A DNA stretch of 5,247 nt, from positions 1 through 5,247 of the forward strand of contig JAUWCP010000170.1 of NCBI GenBank assembly GCA_030609245.1, in the 5' to 3' direction. Numbering within the stretch: the stretch's first letter is position 1; the number at the start of each line of letters is the position of its first letter. Made by a program: the position numbers and the translations under genes. The DNA comes from Hyphomicrobium sp. Lineage in GTDB: Bacteria > Pseudomonadota > Alphaproteobacteria > Rhizobiales > Hyphomicrobiaceae. The notes under the pieces are model-generated. The model saw only the letters and a list, made by a program, of their open reading frames with translations, had not been told where the DNA came from and searched no databases. Below, in pieces: positions 1-5,247 of the stretch.

Positions 1-56
1 TATAGCTGCCGGGACTCCTACTACTGAGTCAGGCTGTTGCGAGATATAAGGACAGA

Positions 57-86
57 GGGGCCGGATTCTTTCCGGCCCCATTTTTT
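57..86 (+). terminator. Rho-independent terminator upstream of the acetyltransferase gene
   Basis: Bases 57-65 (GGGGCCGGA) pair perfectly with 71-79 (TCCGGCCCC), giving a 9-bp GC-rich stem with a 5-base loop. One A and then six T residues (81-86) follow. This is the classic form of an intrinsic terminator reading on the + strand, so a transcript most likely enters from the left and ends here. The 56 bases before it show no gene I can identify. They do contain a small inverted repeat, GACTC (13-17) with GAGTC (26-30). Because the hairpin lies only 50 bases before the next start codon, it could instead be a leader attenuator of the downstream operon, but no antiterminator partner is evident in the short stretch available. 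Confidence 0.85.
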
Positions 87-110
87 GCGAGTAATCAGGT
101 TGGCAAGCGC

Positions 111-120
111 GCGTTAACGC
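111..120. promoter_or_regulatory. 10-bp perfect palindrome in the operon leader, possible operator
   Basis: GCGTTAACGC is a perfect 10-bp palindrome in the 50-base gap between the terminator and the acetyltransferase start. It is the only symmetric element in that gap. I see no convincing -35/-10 pair around it: a TTGGCA-like box at 100-105 has no suitable -10 partner. Its use as a binding site for a regulator is inference only, and a palindrome this short can occur by chance. Confidence 0.2.
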
Positions 121-136
121 AGGCAGGATCAGCGCC

Positions 137-718
137 ATGACCCGGGCGTCCAAGCTCAGCGGTGATGACATTGTCATTCGGCGGTGGAGCAACATCGCGG
201 AAAACGAACGTCTGCTTCCCGCACTCGATGCCATCTTCTTCGAAGCAAGTGGAACGAAGTCGTTCGCAAGCGAGGCGGATAGGCACGCGTTTCGCGAGCA
301 ATGGCTCGGGCGCTATCTAGAGCGCGATCGGGAGTGGGCGTACCTGGCATTCGACACCAATGACACGCTTGCCGGTTACCTTATTGGTAGCCTCGACGAC
401 CCGGCACGAACGCCGCGCTTCAGCGACATCGGTTATTTCAAGGACTTTGCGGCTCTGACCGTAGCTTATCCCGCACACCTGCACGTCAACCTGACGCCCG
501 CATATCGCAACCTTGGAATCGGCGCGAAGCTCATTGACACTTTTGCAGCAGACGCCGCACGTGCAGGGGTCGAAGGCGTTCACGTGGTGACGGGCGGCGA
601 TGCGCGCAACATTGGCTTTTATGTCCGCAACGAATTTCGTGAGCTTGGCCGCGCGAAGTCCAATGCAAATGAATTTGTTTTCCTTGGCCGCCGCCTGTCT
701 GCCGGAGAAACGGCTTGA
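137..718 (+). CDS. GNAT-family N-acetyltransferase
   Basis: Predicted 193-residue soluble cytoplasmic enzyme that would transfer an acetyl group from acetyl-CoA to an amine; the acceptor is unknown. The acetyl-CoA pyrophosphate-binding motif A is clear at residues 124-129 (RNLGIG, matching R/Q-x-x-G-x-G), preceded by a beta-4-like strand HLHVNLTP (114-121). A motif B-like segment, N158-IGFYVRNEF-167, follows with the usual Asn and Tyr. The stretch from YPAHLHVNL to the motif A helix recalls the GNAT domains related to bacterial O-GlcNAcase-like acetyltransferases, but that placement is from memory. There is no signal peptide or membrane segment, and the length is usual for a single GNAT domain. 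The ATG has an AGGA (125-128) eight bases upstream. It is the first gene after the terminator and ends 49 bases before the chosen aapP start (13 if an earlier ATG is used), so co-transcription with the amino-acid transporter is likely. A role in modifying an imported amino compound is possible but unproven. Confidence 0.85.
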   Translation: MTRASKLSGDDIVIRRWSNIAENERLLPALDAIFFEASGTKSFASEADRHAFREQWLGRYLERDREWAYLAFDTNDTLAGYLIGSLDDPARTPRFSDIGYFKDFAALTVAYPAHLHVNLTPAYRNLGIGAKLIDTFAADAARAGVEGVHVVTGGDARNIGFYVRNEFRELGRAKSNANEFVFLGRRLSAGETA

Positions 719-767
719 TCTCGGGGCCCGAATGGGGATGATGCCGGCGAAGCTTGTCGGGGGAATC

Positions 768-1544
768 ATGGTCGAAGTTCATGCCCGCATTGATCCGGAG
801 TCGGAAAATGCGCTCGCGATCCAAATGTCGAGCGTACACAAATGGTTCGGCGATTTCCAGGCTTTAAACGACGTCTCTCTTGAGGTGAATCAGGGTGAGA
901 AGATTGTCATTTGCGGACCATCAGGGTCGGGCAAGTCGACGCTCATTCGCTGTATCAACCGGCTGGAGCCGCACGACAAAGGCACAATCGTTGTCGATGG
1001 GCACACGCTGACTAACGACTTGCGGCAGATCGAAACCGTGCGCTCCGAAGTCGGTATGGTCTTTCAACAATTCAATCTCTTTCCGCATCTCACGGTGCTC
1101 GACAACGTGTGCCTAGCGCCCGTGTGGGTGCGTAAGATGGCGCGCGCAGCCGCCGAGAAGCTTGCGATGCAATTGCTTGAGCGCGTGCAGATCCAAGAAC
1201 ATGCGTTCAAATATCCCGGACAGCTTTCGGGCGGACAGCAGCAGCGCGTTGCCATAGCGCGCTCGCTGGCGATGAGCCCGCGCATCATGCTGTTCGACGA
1301 GCCCACGTCCGCGCTCGATCCGGAAATGGTGAAGGAGGTGCTGGACGTGATGACAGAGCTGGCCGAGCAAGGCATGACCATGATCGTCGTTACTCACGAG
1401 ATGGGCTTTGCCCGCGCCGTGGCCGATCGCGTCATTTTTATGGATGAGGGTCAGATCGTGGAGGACGCTTCACCTGAAGTGTTCTTCGATCATCCGAAAT
1501 CGGAACGCACGCGTCAGTTTCTGTCACAAATTCTCGCCCATTGA
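768..1544 (+). CDS. aapP: Amino-acid ABC transporter ATP-binding protein AapP
   Basis: Cytoplasmic ATPase that as a dimer powers the AapJQM importer. The 258-residue product has all ABC motifs: Walker A GPSGSGKST (50-58), Q-loop Gln100 in VFQQFNLFPHLT, signature LSGGQQQR (153-160), Walker B IMLFDEP with catalytic Glu178, D-loop SALD (181-184) and switch His210 in VTHEMGFA. INRLE after Walker A and the FNLFPHLTVL segment are typical of the polar amino-acid (PAAT) ATPases. The run CLAPVWVRKM and the ending SQILAH closely match rhizobial AapP, which is also about 257 residues. The start is uncertain. ATG 768 gives family length, but its GGGGGA lies only about three bases upstream. ATG 732 would add 12 residues, and the frame stays open into the acetyltransferase gene. 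ATG 825 would trim the N-terminus close to the first conserved strand. It precedes the binding-protein gene by 44 bases. In rhizobial aapJQMP operons this gene is last; here it comes first. Confidence 0.93.
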   Translation: MVEVHARIDPESENALAIQMSSVHKWFGDFQALNDVSLEVNQGEKIVICGPSGSGKSTLIRCINRLEPHDKGTIVVDGHTLTNDLRQIETVRSEVGMVFQQFNLFPHLTVLDNVCLAPVWVRKMARAAAEKLAMQLLERVQIQEHAFKYPGQLSGGQQQRVAIARSLAMSPRIMLFDEPTSALDPEMVKEVLDVMTELAEQGMTMIVVTHEMGFARAVADRVIFMDEGQIVEDASPEVFFDHPKSERTRQFLSQILAH

Positions 1545-1549
1545 ACAAA

Positions 1550-1563
1550 GGCGCCTACGCGCC
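1550..1563 (+). other. Small inverted repeat between aapP and aapJ
   Basis: GGCGC (1550-1554) can pair with GCGCC (1559-1563) around a 4-base CTAC loop. It starts six bases after the aapP stop and ends 11 bases before the aapJ ribosome binding site. There is no T-run, so it is not an intrinsic terminator. It could form a weak mRNA hairpin that shields the 5' end of an aapJ-containing processing product. Five base pairs may equally be chance in GC-rich DNA. Confidence 0.25.
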
Positions 1564-1574
1564 CGCCGTCGTTT

Positions 1575-1580
1575 AAGGAG
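1575..1580 (+). promoter_or_regulatory. Strong Shine-Dalgarno site of aapJ
   Basis: AAGGAG lies eight bases before the aapJ ATG, close to ideal in sequence and spacing. It is the best ribosome binding site in the window. The other genes have AGGA, a crowded G-run or AGGG. It fixes the aapJ start and fits the need for binding protein in excess over the membrane and ATPase subunits. Confidence 0.8.
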
Positions 1581-1588
1581 CCAATTCG

Positions 1589-2614
1589 ATGCGGCACCGG
1601 ACCCAAATTCTCACAGCCGCTGCTCTAGGGCTCATTGCGGTGGCAAGTGCCACGCATGCGCAGTCTTCGACTCTTGATTCGGTTAAAAAGCGTGGCGATT
1701 TGCGCTGTGGCGTGAACATTGGATTGGCTGGCTTCAGCGCACCTGATGACAAAGGCGAATGGACGGGGCTCGACGTTGACTTCTGCCGAGCAGTTGCCTC
1801 GGCGATTTTCAAGGATCCAACGAAGGTCAAGTTCGTGCCGCTCTCAGCCAAAGAGCGCTTCACGGCATTGCAATCGGGCGAAATCGATCTGCTATCGCGC
1901 AACACAACGTGGACTATGAGCCGCGACACCCAGCAGGGCCTCGCCTTCGTCGGCGTCACTTACTACGACGGCCAAGGCTTCTTGGTGAAGAAGTCGCTCG
2001 ATCTAAAGTCGGTAGCGCAGCTTGCCGGCGCCAGCATATGCATGCAAACGGGCACGACGAACGAGCTCAATGTCGCCGATTACTTTCGTACCCGCAGCCT
2101 GACGTACAACCCGGTGGTGTTTGAAAAGAATGAGGAAGCGGTCGCGGCTTTCAATCTTGGCCGTTGCGACGCCTACACCACCGACGCTTCTGGCCTCTAC
2201 GCGCAACGCATCAAGTTGGCTGATCCGAGTGCGTATGTCGTTCTGCCGGAAATCATCTCTAAGGAGCCACTGGGCCCCGCCGTGCGCCAGGGCGACGATC
2301 AATGGGCAAACCTCGTGCAGTGGACGCTCTTTGCGTGGCTTAACGCGGAAGGGCTCGGCGTCACGCAGGAGAACGTCGATGAGATGATCAATTCAGGTAA
2401 CCCGGAAATCCGGCGGTTGCTGGGGACGGAGGGCGAATACGGATTGGGCATCGGTCTCGACAACGATTGGGCTTATCAGATCGTGAAGAACGTGGGCAAC
2501 TACGGTCAATCGTTTGAGCGTAACGTCGGCAAGGGATCACGGCTCGACATCGCGCGCGACCAGAACAAGCTTTGGAAAGACGGCGGGCTGCATTACGCCC
2601 CACCGATCCGCTAG
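1589..2614 (+). CDS. aapJ: Periplasmic general L-amino acid-binding protein AapJ
   Basis: Extracytoplasmic solute-binding protein (family 3, SBP_bac_3) that captures amino acids and delivers them to AapQM. The 341-residue precursor starts with a Sec signal peptide: basic MRHR, a hydrophobic stretch (about residues 7-21) and a likely cleavage after THA (Ala24). There is no lipobox, so the mature protein should be soluble in the periplasm. The mature part shows the family signatures GFSAPDDKGEWTGLDVDFCRA (48-68), LSAKERFTALQSGEIDLLSRNTTWT (85-109), with Arg104 in the usual place of the ligand-carboxylate arginine, QTGTTNELN (153-161) and ISKEPLGPAVRQGDDQW. The end, YAPPIR, matches rhizobial AapJ (about 341 residues, ending YAPPVR). 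Four cysteines (40, 66, 151, 193) fall two in each half and may form disulfides. Substrate range is inferred from the family: Aap proteins bind many L-amino acids, while Bzt relatives prefer Glu, Gln, Asp and Asn. It ends 14 bases before aapQ, with no strong hairpin between them. Confidence 0.95.
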   Translation: MRHRTQILTAAALGLIAVASATHAQSSTLDSVKKRGDLRCGVNIGLAGFSAPDDKGEWTGLDVDFCRAVASAIFKDPTKVKFVPLSAKERFTALQSGEIDLLSRNTTWTMSRDTQQGLAFVGVTYYDGQGFLVKKSLDLKSVAQLAGASICMQTGTTNELNVADYFRTRSLTYNPVVFEKNEEAVAAFNLGRCDAYTTDASGLYAQRIKLADPSAYVVLPEIISKEPLGPAVRQGDDQWANLVQWTLFAWLNAEGLGVTQENVDEMINSGNPEIRRLLGTEGEYGLGIGLDNDWAYQIVKNVGNYGQSFERNVGKGSRLDIARDQNKLWKDGGLHYAPPIR

Positions 2615-2621
2615 CGGGGGC

Positions 2622-2628
2622 AGGGGAG
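2622..2628 (+). promoter_or_regulatory. Purine-rich ribosome binding region abutting the aapQ start
   Basis: AGGGGAG ends directly at the base before the aapQ ATG, leaving no spacer if the whole run pairs with 16S rRNA. The 5' part, AGG (2622-2624), and the GGGGG at 2616-2620 give more usual spacings of four and eight bases. The region lies in the 14-base gap after aapJ and supports ATG 2629 over the in-frame TTG at 2572 inside aapJ. The crowded arrangement could make initiation modest or coupled to termination of aapJ translation. Confidence 0.5.
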
Positions 2629-3822
2629 ATGGCGAGCACACGCAACGGGTCACCTCAAGAAACGCAGAGCTTCGCCTGGCTCTATGACCCGCGCACGCGC
2701 GGGATCATTCTGCAAATTGCATTACTCGTCGGCGTCGCTGCGTTCTTCATCGAGATCGGGCTCAATACGGCAGCCAACCTCAATGCGCAGAACATTGCGA
2801 CCGGGTTCGGATTTCTGGACCGCACGGCAGGCTTTGATATCTCGCAGACGCTCGTCCCTTATAAGAGTACCAGTACGTACGGACAGGTGTTCTGGGTTGG
2901 TCTCACCAACACGCTGCTGGTCGCCGTCATTGGGATCGTGCTTGCGACCGTTTTTGGTTTCGTCATTGGACTAGCGCGGCTGTCTTCTAACTGGCTGGTG
3001 GCGCGGCTTGGCACTGTTTACGTGGAGACCATTCGCAATGTGCCGCTGCTTCTTCAACTGCTGGCTTGGTACTTCACGCTGCTTATCGCTCTGCCATCAC
3101 CGGACGCGGCGCTAGAGTTGCCACTCGGGGTTGGCGTCACCAATCGCGGGCTGTATCTGCCCGCGCCGGTTTGGGAGCCCGGACTCGGTGCGGTGCTGAT
3201 CGCTGCACTCGCGGGTATCGCCGGGGCCGTCGCCATCGGCATCTGGGCAAGGCGCAAACGGCTTGCGACGGGCGAGCAAGTTCCCGCATTTTGGTATGGC
3301 CTTGCCGTCGTCGTGATGCCGGCGCTTGTCGTCTTTCTTTCCTTAGGTGCACCGATTTCGTTCGAGTATCCCACGCCCGGACGCTTCAATCTCGACGGTG
3401 GCATCGTGCTTCTGCCGGAGTTGATGGCGCTGCTGCTTGGGCTGACGCTCTACACCGCAGCCTTCATTGCTGAGATCGTGCGCAGCGGCATTGAAGCGGT
3501 GCCGCGCGGCCAGAAGGAAGCTGCCGCCGCGCTGGGCCTGCACCCATGGCAGGTGCAGCGGCTCGTTGTCATTCCGCAAGCCATGCGTGTCATCATCCCG
3601 CCGCTCACCAACCAGTATCTCAATCTCACCAAGAACTCCTCGCTGGCGGTGGCGATCGGTTATCCCGATCTCGTGTCGGTGTTCGCGGGCACCGTTCTCA
3701 ATCAGACAAATCAGGCGGTCGAGGTGATCCTCATCACGATGGGCGTCTACCTCGCGATCAGTTTGCTCACGGCGTTGCTGATGAACTGGTTCAATGCGCG
3801 CATGGCGCTGGTGGAGCGGTAG
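2629..3822 (+). CDS. aapQ: General L-amino acid ABC transporter permease AapQ
   Basis: Inner-membrane channel subunit that should pair with AapM. The product has 397 residues, as expected for AapQ/BztB (about 400) and much longer than ordinary HisQ/M-type permeases (about 220-240). By eye, membrane segments lie near 25-45, 89-115, 138-156, 186-206, 222-240, 263-283 and 364-386, with at least one more between. A long periplasmic stretch (46-88) includes GFGFLDRTAGFDISQ, which is typical of the family. The segment VETIRNVPLLLQLL (132-145) is the conserved entry to the permease core. The EAA loop that docks on the ATPase begins at Glu297 (EAAAALGLHPWQVQRLVVIPQA, 297-318). The insert holding segments 4 and 5, with the basic turn ARRKR (207-211), is what lengthens the family. 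The ending NWFNARMALVER matches rhizobial AapQ. ATG 2629 was chosen for its position just after aapJ and its length; the frame extends upstream only through a TTG inside aapJ. It ends nine bases before aapM. Confidence 0.94.
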   Translation: MASTRNGSPQETQSFAWLYDPRTRGIILQIALLVGVAAFFIEIGLNTAANLNAQNIATGFGFLDRTAGFDISQTLVPYKSTSTYGQVFWVGLTNTLLVAVIGIVLATVFGFVIGLARLSSNWLVARLGTVYVETIRNVPLLLQLLAWYFTLLIALPSPDAALELPLGVGVTNRGLYLPAPVWEPGLGAVLIAALAGIAGAVAIGIWARRKRLATGEQVPAFWYGLAVVVMPALVVFLSLGAPISFEYPTPGRFNLDGGIVLLPELMALLLGLTLYTAAFIAEIVRSGIEAVPRGQKEAAAALGLHPWQVQRLVVIPQAMRVIIPPLTNQYLNLTKNSSLAVAIGYPDLVSVFAGTVLNQTNQAVEVILITMGVYLAISLLTALLMNWFNARMALVER

Positions 3823-3831
3823 GGCGCGCTG

Positions 3832-4941
3832 ATGGCACACGAAGCTCACAGGAATTGGATGGATGCAGGGCCGATCGCCCGATCGGTGGATTGGCTGCGC
3901 ACCAATCTTTTTTCATCGTGGGGCAACACGATCCTCACTTTGATCTGCTTGACGATCGTTTGGTACGTCATCGTGGGCTTTGTCGATTGGGCAATTTTCA
4001 GTGCGGTCTTTGCCGGTAGTGATGGCTCGGCCTGCAACAAGCCAGACGCCGGGGCTTGCTGGCCGTTCGTTACCCACAAGCTCGGTCTGTTCATGTATGG
4101 CCGCTACCCCGATCCAGAGCGCTGGCGCATCAACCTGACCTATGTGCTGGCACTCGCTGGTCTGGTGCCGCTCATGATCCCGCGCGTTCCGGGCAAGCTT
4201 TGGCTTTCGATCTATCTTTTGACCGTCTTTCCGATCATTGGCTTCATTCTGGTGAGGGGCGGGGTCTTTTGGTTGCCCCACATCCCGACCGAGCTGTGGG
4301 GCGGCTTGTTTCTAACGCTGGTGGTGGCCAGCGTCGGTATCGTCGCCTCGTTTCCAATCGGCATTCTGCTGGCACTCGGGCGGCGTTCAGAACTGCCCAT
4401 CGTGCGCTGGGCATGCATCGGCTTCATTGAGGTCGTGCGCGGCGTGCCGCTCGTCACAGTGTTGTTCATGGCCTCCGTGATGCTGCCGCTGTTCCTGCCG
4501 CCCGACGTGACATTCGATAAACTACTGCGCGCGCTCATCGGTGTGGCGTTGTTCTCGGCGGCGTATATGGCGGAAGTCATCCGCGGGGGCTTGCAGGCCA
4601 TTCCTCGCGGGCAATACGAGGCTGCCGACGCGCTGGGGCTTTCTTATGGGCAAAAGATGGCTTTCATTGTGCTGCCGCAGGCCTTGAAGCTCGTCATCCC
4701 CGGCATCGTGAATTCTTTCATCGCGCTATTCAAGGATACCAGCCTGGTGCTCATCATCGGCTTGTTCGATCTGTTGGGGATTGTGCAGCAATCGATTTCA
4801 TCGGACGCCAAGTGGTTTTCCCCGCAGACGGCGGCGACGGGCTACTTTTTCGCGGGGCTAATCTTCTGGATCTTCTGTTTCAGCATGTCACGCTACTCGG
4901 CATTCTTAGAGCGGCGGCTGGCTGGCGGGGAGCGGCAGTAG
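3832..4941 (+). CDS. aapM: General L-amino acid ABC transporter permease AapM
   Basis: Second inner-membrane channel subunit, partner of AapQ. The 369-residue product is near the length I recall for rhizobial AapM (about 384). After a polar start, a first membrane segment (about 33-55) is followed by a periplasmic loop with SACNKPDAGACWPF (66-79; Cys68 and Cys76, a possible disulfide) and the family-typical FMYGRYPDPERWRINLT. Further segments lie near 102-117, 122-141, 155-182, 205-222, 230-247 and 338-357. The conserved EVVRGVPLVTVLFMASVMLPLFLP (200-223) and the EAA loop starting at Glu263 (EAADALGLSYGQKMAFIVLPQA) are intact, as is FKDTSLVLIIGLFDLLGI. An AGGG overlapping the aapQ stop codon (3821-3824) lies seven bases before the ATG, so translation is probably coupled to aapQ. 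It is the last gene of the transporter, and a hairpin follows 37 bases after its stop. Confidence 0.94.
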   Translation: MAHEAHRNWMDAGPIARSVDWLRTNLFSSWGNTILTLICLTIVWYVIVGFVDWAIFSAVFAGSDGSACNKPDAGACWPFVTHKLGLFMYGRYPDPERWRINLTYVLALAGLVPLMIPRVPGKLWLSIYLLTVFPIIGFILVRGGVFWLPHIPTELWGGLFLTLVVASVGIVASFPIGILLALGRRSELPIVRWACIGFIEVVRGVPLVTVLFMASVMLPLFLPPDVTFDKLLRALIGVALFSAAYMAEVIRGGLQAIPRGQYEAADALGLSYGQKMAFIVLPQALKLVIPGIVNSFIALFKDTSLVLIIGLFDLLGIVQQSISSDAKWFSPQTAATGYFFAGLIFWIFCFSMSRYSAFLERRLAGGERQ

Positions 4942-4978
4942 GCTCGGAGAGAATGATCAAGCCCCACACGACAAACAG

Positions 4979-5003
4979 CAGAGGCGCCGAAGTGGCGCCT
5001 CTG
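4979..5003. terminator. GC-rich hairpin after aapM, probable end of the operon
   Basis: CAGAGGCGCC (4979-4988) pairs perfectly with GGCGCCTCTG (4994-5003) around the loop GAAGT, a 10-bp stem beginning 37 bases after the aapM stop. No T-run follows on the + strand (next bases GCAATGTC), so it is not a canonical intrinsic terminator for aapM; it may stabilise the 3' end or act with Rho. Read on the minus strand, the stem is followed by CTGTTTGT, which is richer in T, so it may serve a convergent gene from the right as well. Confidence 0.6.
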
Positions 5004-5193
5004 GCAATGTCTCGGAGAAGTGCGCTCCCCATGAAGGGGGACATCGACCCGAAGGCACGTCACGCGATGCCATCACCAATCCGAGCTTACAATTGAACCT
5101 TATGAGAATTTTGCCGAGGTTAATTCGCGCCACGTGCACTTTGTACTCATCGTGCGCAAAATGAGAGGGACGCTCACGCTCATCGACGAAGAC
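5004..5193. other. Stretch with no supported gene downstream of the aap hairpin
   Basis: I see no gene with a convincing start here. An ATG at 5102 opens a 20-codon frame without a good ribosome binding site. On the + strand the frame from 5035 to the window end has no stop (71 codons), but its only starts (GTG 5134, GTG 5152, ATG 5161) lack a Shine-Dalgarno at normal distance. A TTGAAC (5093-5098) resembles a -35 box but has no good -10 partner. A tandem ACGCTC pair lies at 5170-5181. The stretch is best described as intergenic, possibly the 3' flank of a convergent gene. Confidence 0.4.
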
Positions 5194-5247
5194 CTATTTC
5201 TTCACGAAGGCGGTAGCGCTCATAATGGCATTCTGCCCCTCTATCGT
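5194..5247 (-). CDS. Possible C-terminal end of a convergent gene (partial, unidentified)
   Basis: Read on the minus strand from the right edge, this frame gives TIEGQNAIMSATAFVKK and then a TAG stop (5194-5196 on the + strand). About 12 of its 17 sense codons end in G or C, the most gene-like third-position pattern of the frames open at this edge, and the ending is a plausible soluble C-terminus. It would lie tail-to-tail with aapM, with the hairpin at 4979-5003 between them. Seventeen residues are too few to identify a family, and an open frame this short can be chance. An overlapping + strand frame starting near 5161 is the main rival. Confidence 0.25.
   Translation of the reverse strand, partial: TIEGQNAIMSATAFVKK

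Noticed and set aside
1..56. Possible end of an upstream protein gene or tRNA
   Set aside because: Two frames end in stops (25-27 and 47-49), but the few residues are uninformative. There is no T-arm-like sequence or CCA end for a tRNA.
37..57. TATAAG at 45-50 as a -10 box for the operon
   Set aside because: No -35-like hexamer lies 16-18 bases upstream, and the start point would fall on the first base of the terminator stem.
100..118. TTGGCA plus downstream bases as a sigma-54 promoter
   Set aside because: The required GC of the -12 element is not at the correct distance from the GG.
317..839. Minus-strand open frames opposite the acetyltransferase gene
   Set aside because: The + strand protein has clear GNAT motifs; the antisense translations show no recognisable domain.
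3343..3849. Long minus-strand open frame (168 codons) opposite aapQ
   Set aside because: It lies antisense to the conserved EAA-loop region of aapQ, and its translation is rich in Arg, His and Gln, as expected for the reverse complement of a GC-rich gene.
4812..5096. 94-codon + strand frame overlapping the aapM end
   Set aside because: It runs out of frame through the conserved C-terminus of AapM and across the terminator-like hairpin.
4957..5139. 60-codon minus-strand frame
   Set aside because: It spans the hairpin at 4979-5003 and has no family-like features.
1..5247. CRISPR arrays, insertion sequences, phage or toxin-antitoxin genes
   Set aside because: No spaced direct repeats, transposase-like proteins or terminal inverted repeats were seen. 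Apart from the unassigned edges, the window is accounted for by a transporter operon.

Overview
The window carries one co-directional gene cluster on the + strand. It encodes a complete polar (general L-amino acid) ABC uptake system of the Aap/Bzt type, preceded by a GNAT-family acetyltransferase. The proteins closely resemble the AapP, AapJ, AapQ and AapM proteins of rhizobia as I remember them. Together with the fairly high G+C content and a Gram-negative type secreted binding protein, this points to an alphaproteobacterium, most likely in or near the Hyphomicrobiales (Rhizobiales). The genus cannot be fixed from the sequence.

Layout. Positions 1-56 are the tail of something upstream that I cannot identify. 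A strong intrinsic terminator hairpin with a T-run follows (57-86), then a 50-base leader containing a 10-bp perfect palindrome (111-120). The genes are: a GNAT acetyltransferase (137-718); the ATPase aapP (768-1544, start uncertain); the periplasmic binding protein aapJ (1589-2614), which has the best ribosome binding site in the window; and the permeases aapQ (2629-3822) and aapM (3832-4941). Gaps between genes are 49, 44, 14 and 9 bases, so this looks like one operon. A 10-bp GC-rich hairpin at 4979-5003 follows aapM. The last ~240 bases hold no certain gene. A short open frame with a stop codon on the minus strand at the right edge may be the C-terminus of a convergent gene.

How it works together. 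By family knowledge, AapJ captures amino acids in the periplasm, AapQ and AapM form the heterodimeric inner-membrane channel, and AapP (as a dimer) supplies ATP hydrolysis. All key motifs of these proteins are intact. The role of the acetyltransferase is unknown; its position suggests co-expression with the transporter.

Novelty. I found no previously undescribed system. The points worth a second look are the P-J-Q-M gene order led by an acetyltransferase (rhizobial operons are aapJQMP), the expression of aapJ from the middle of the operon, and the structures at both ends.
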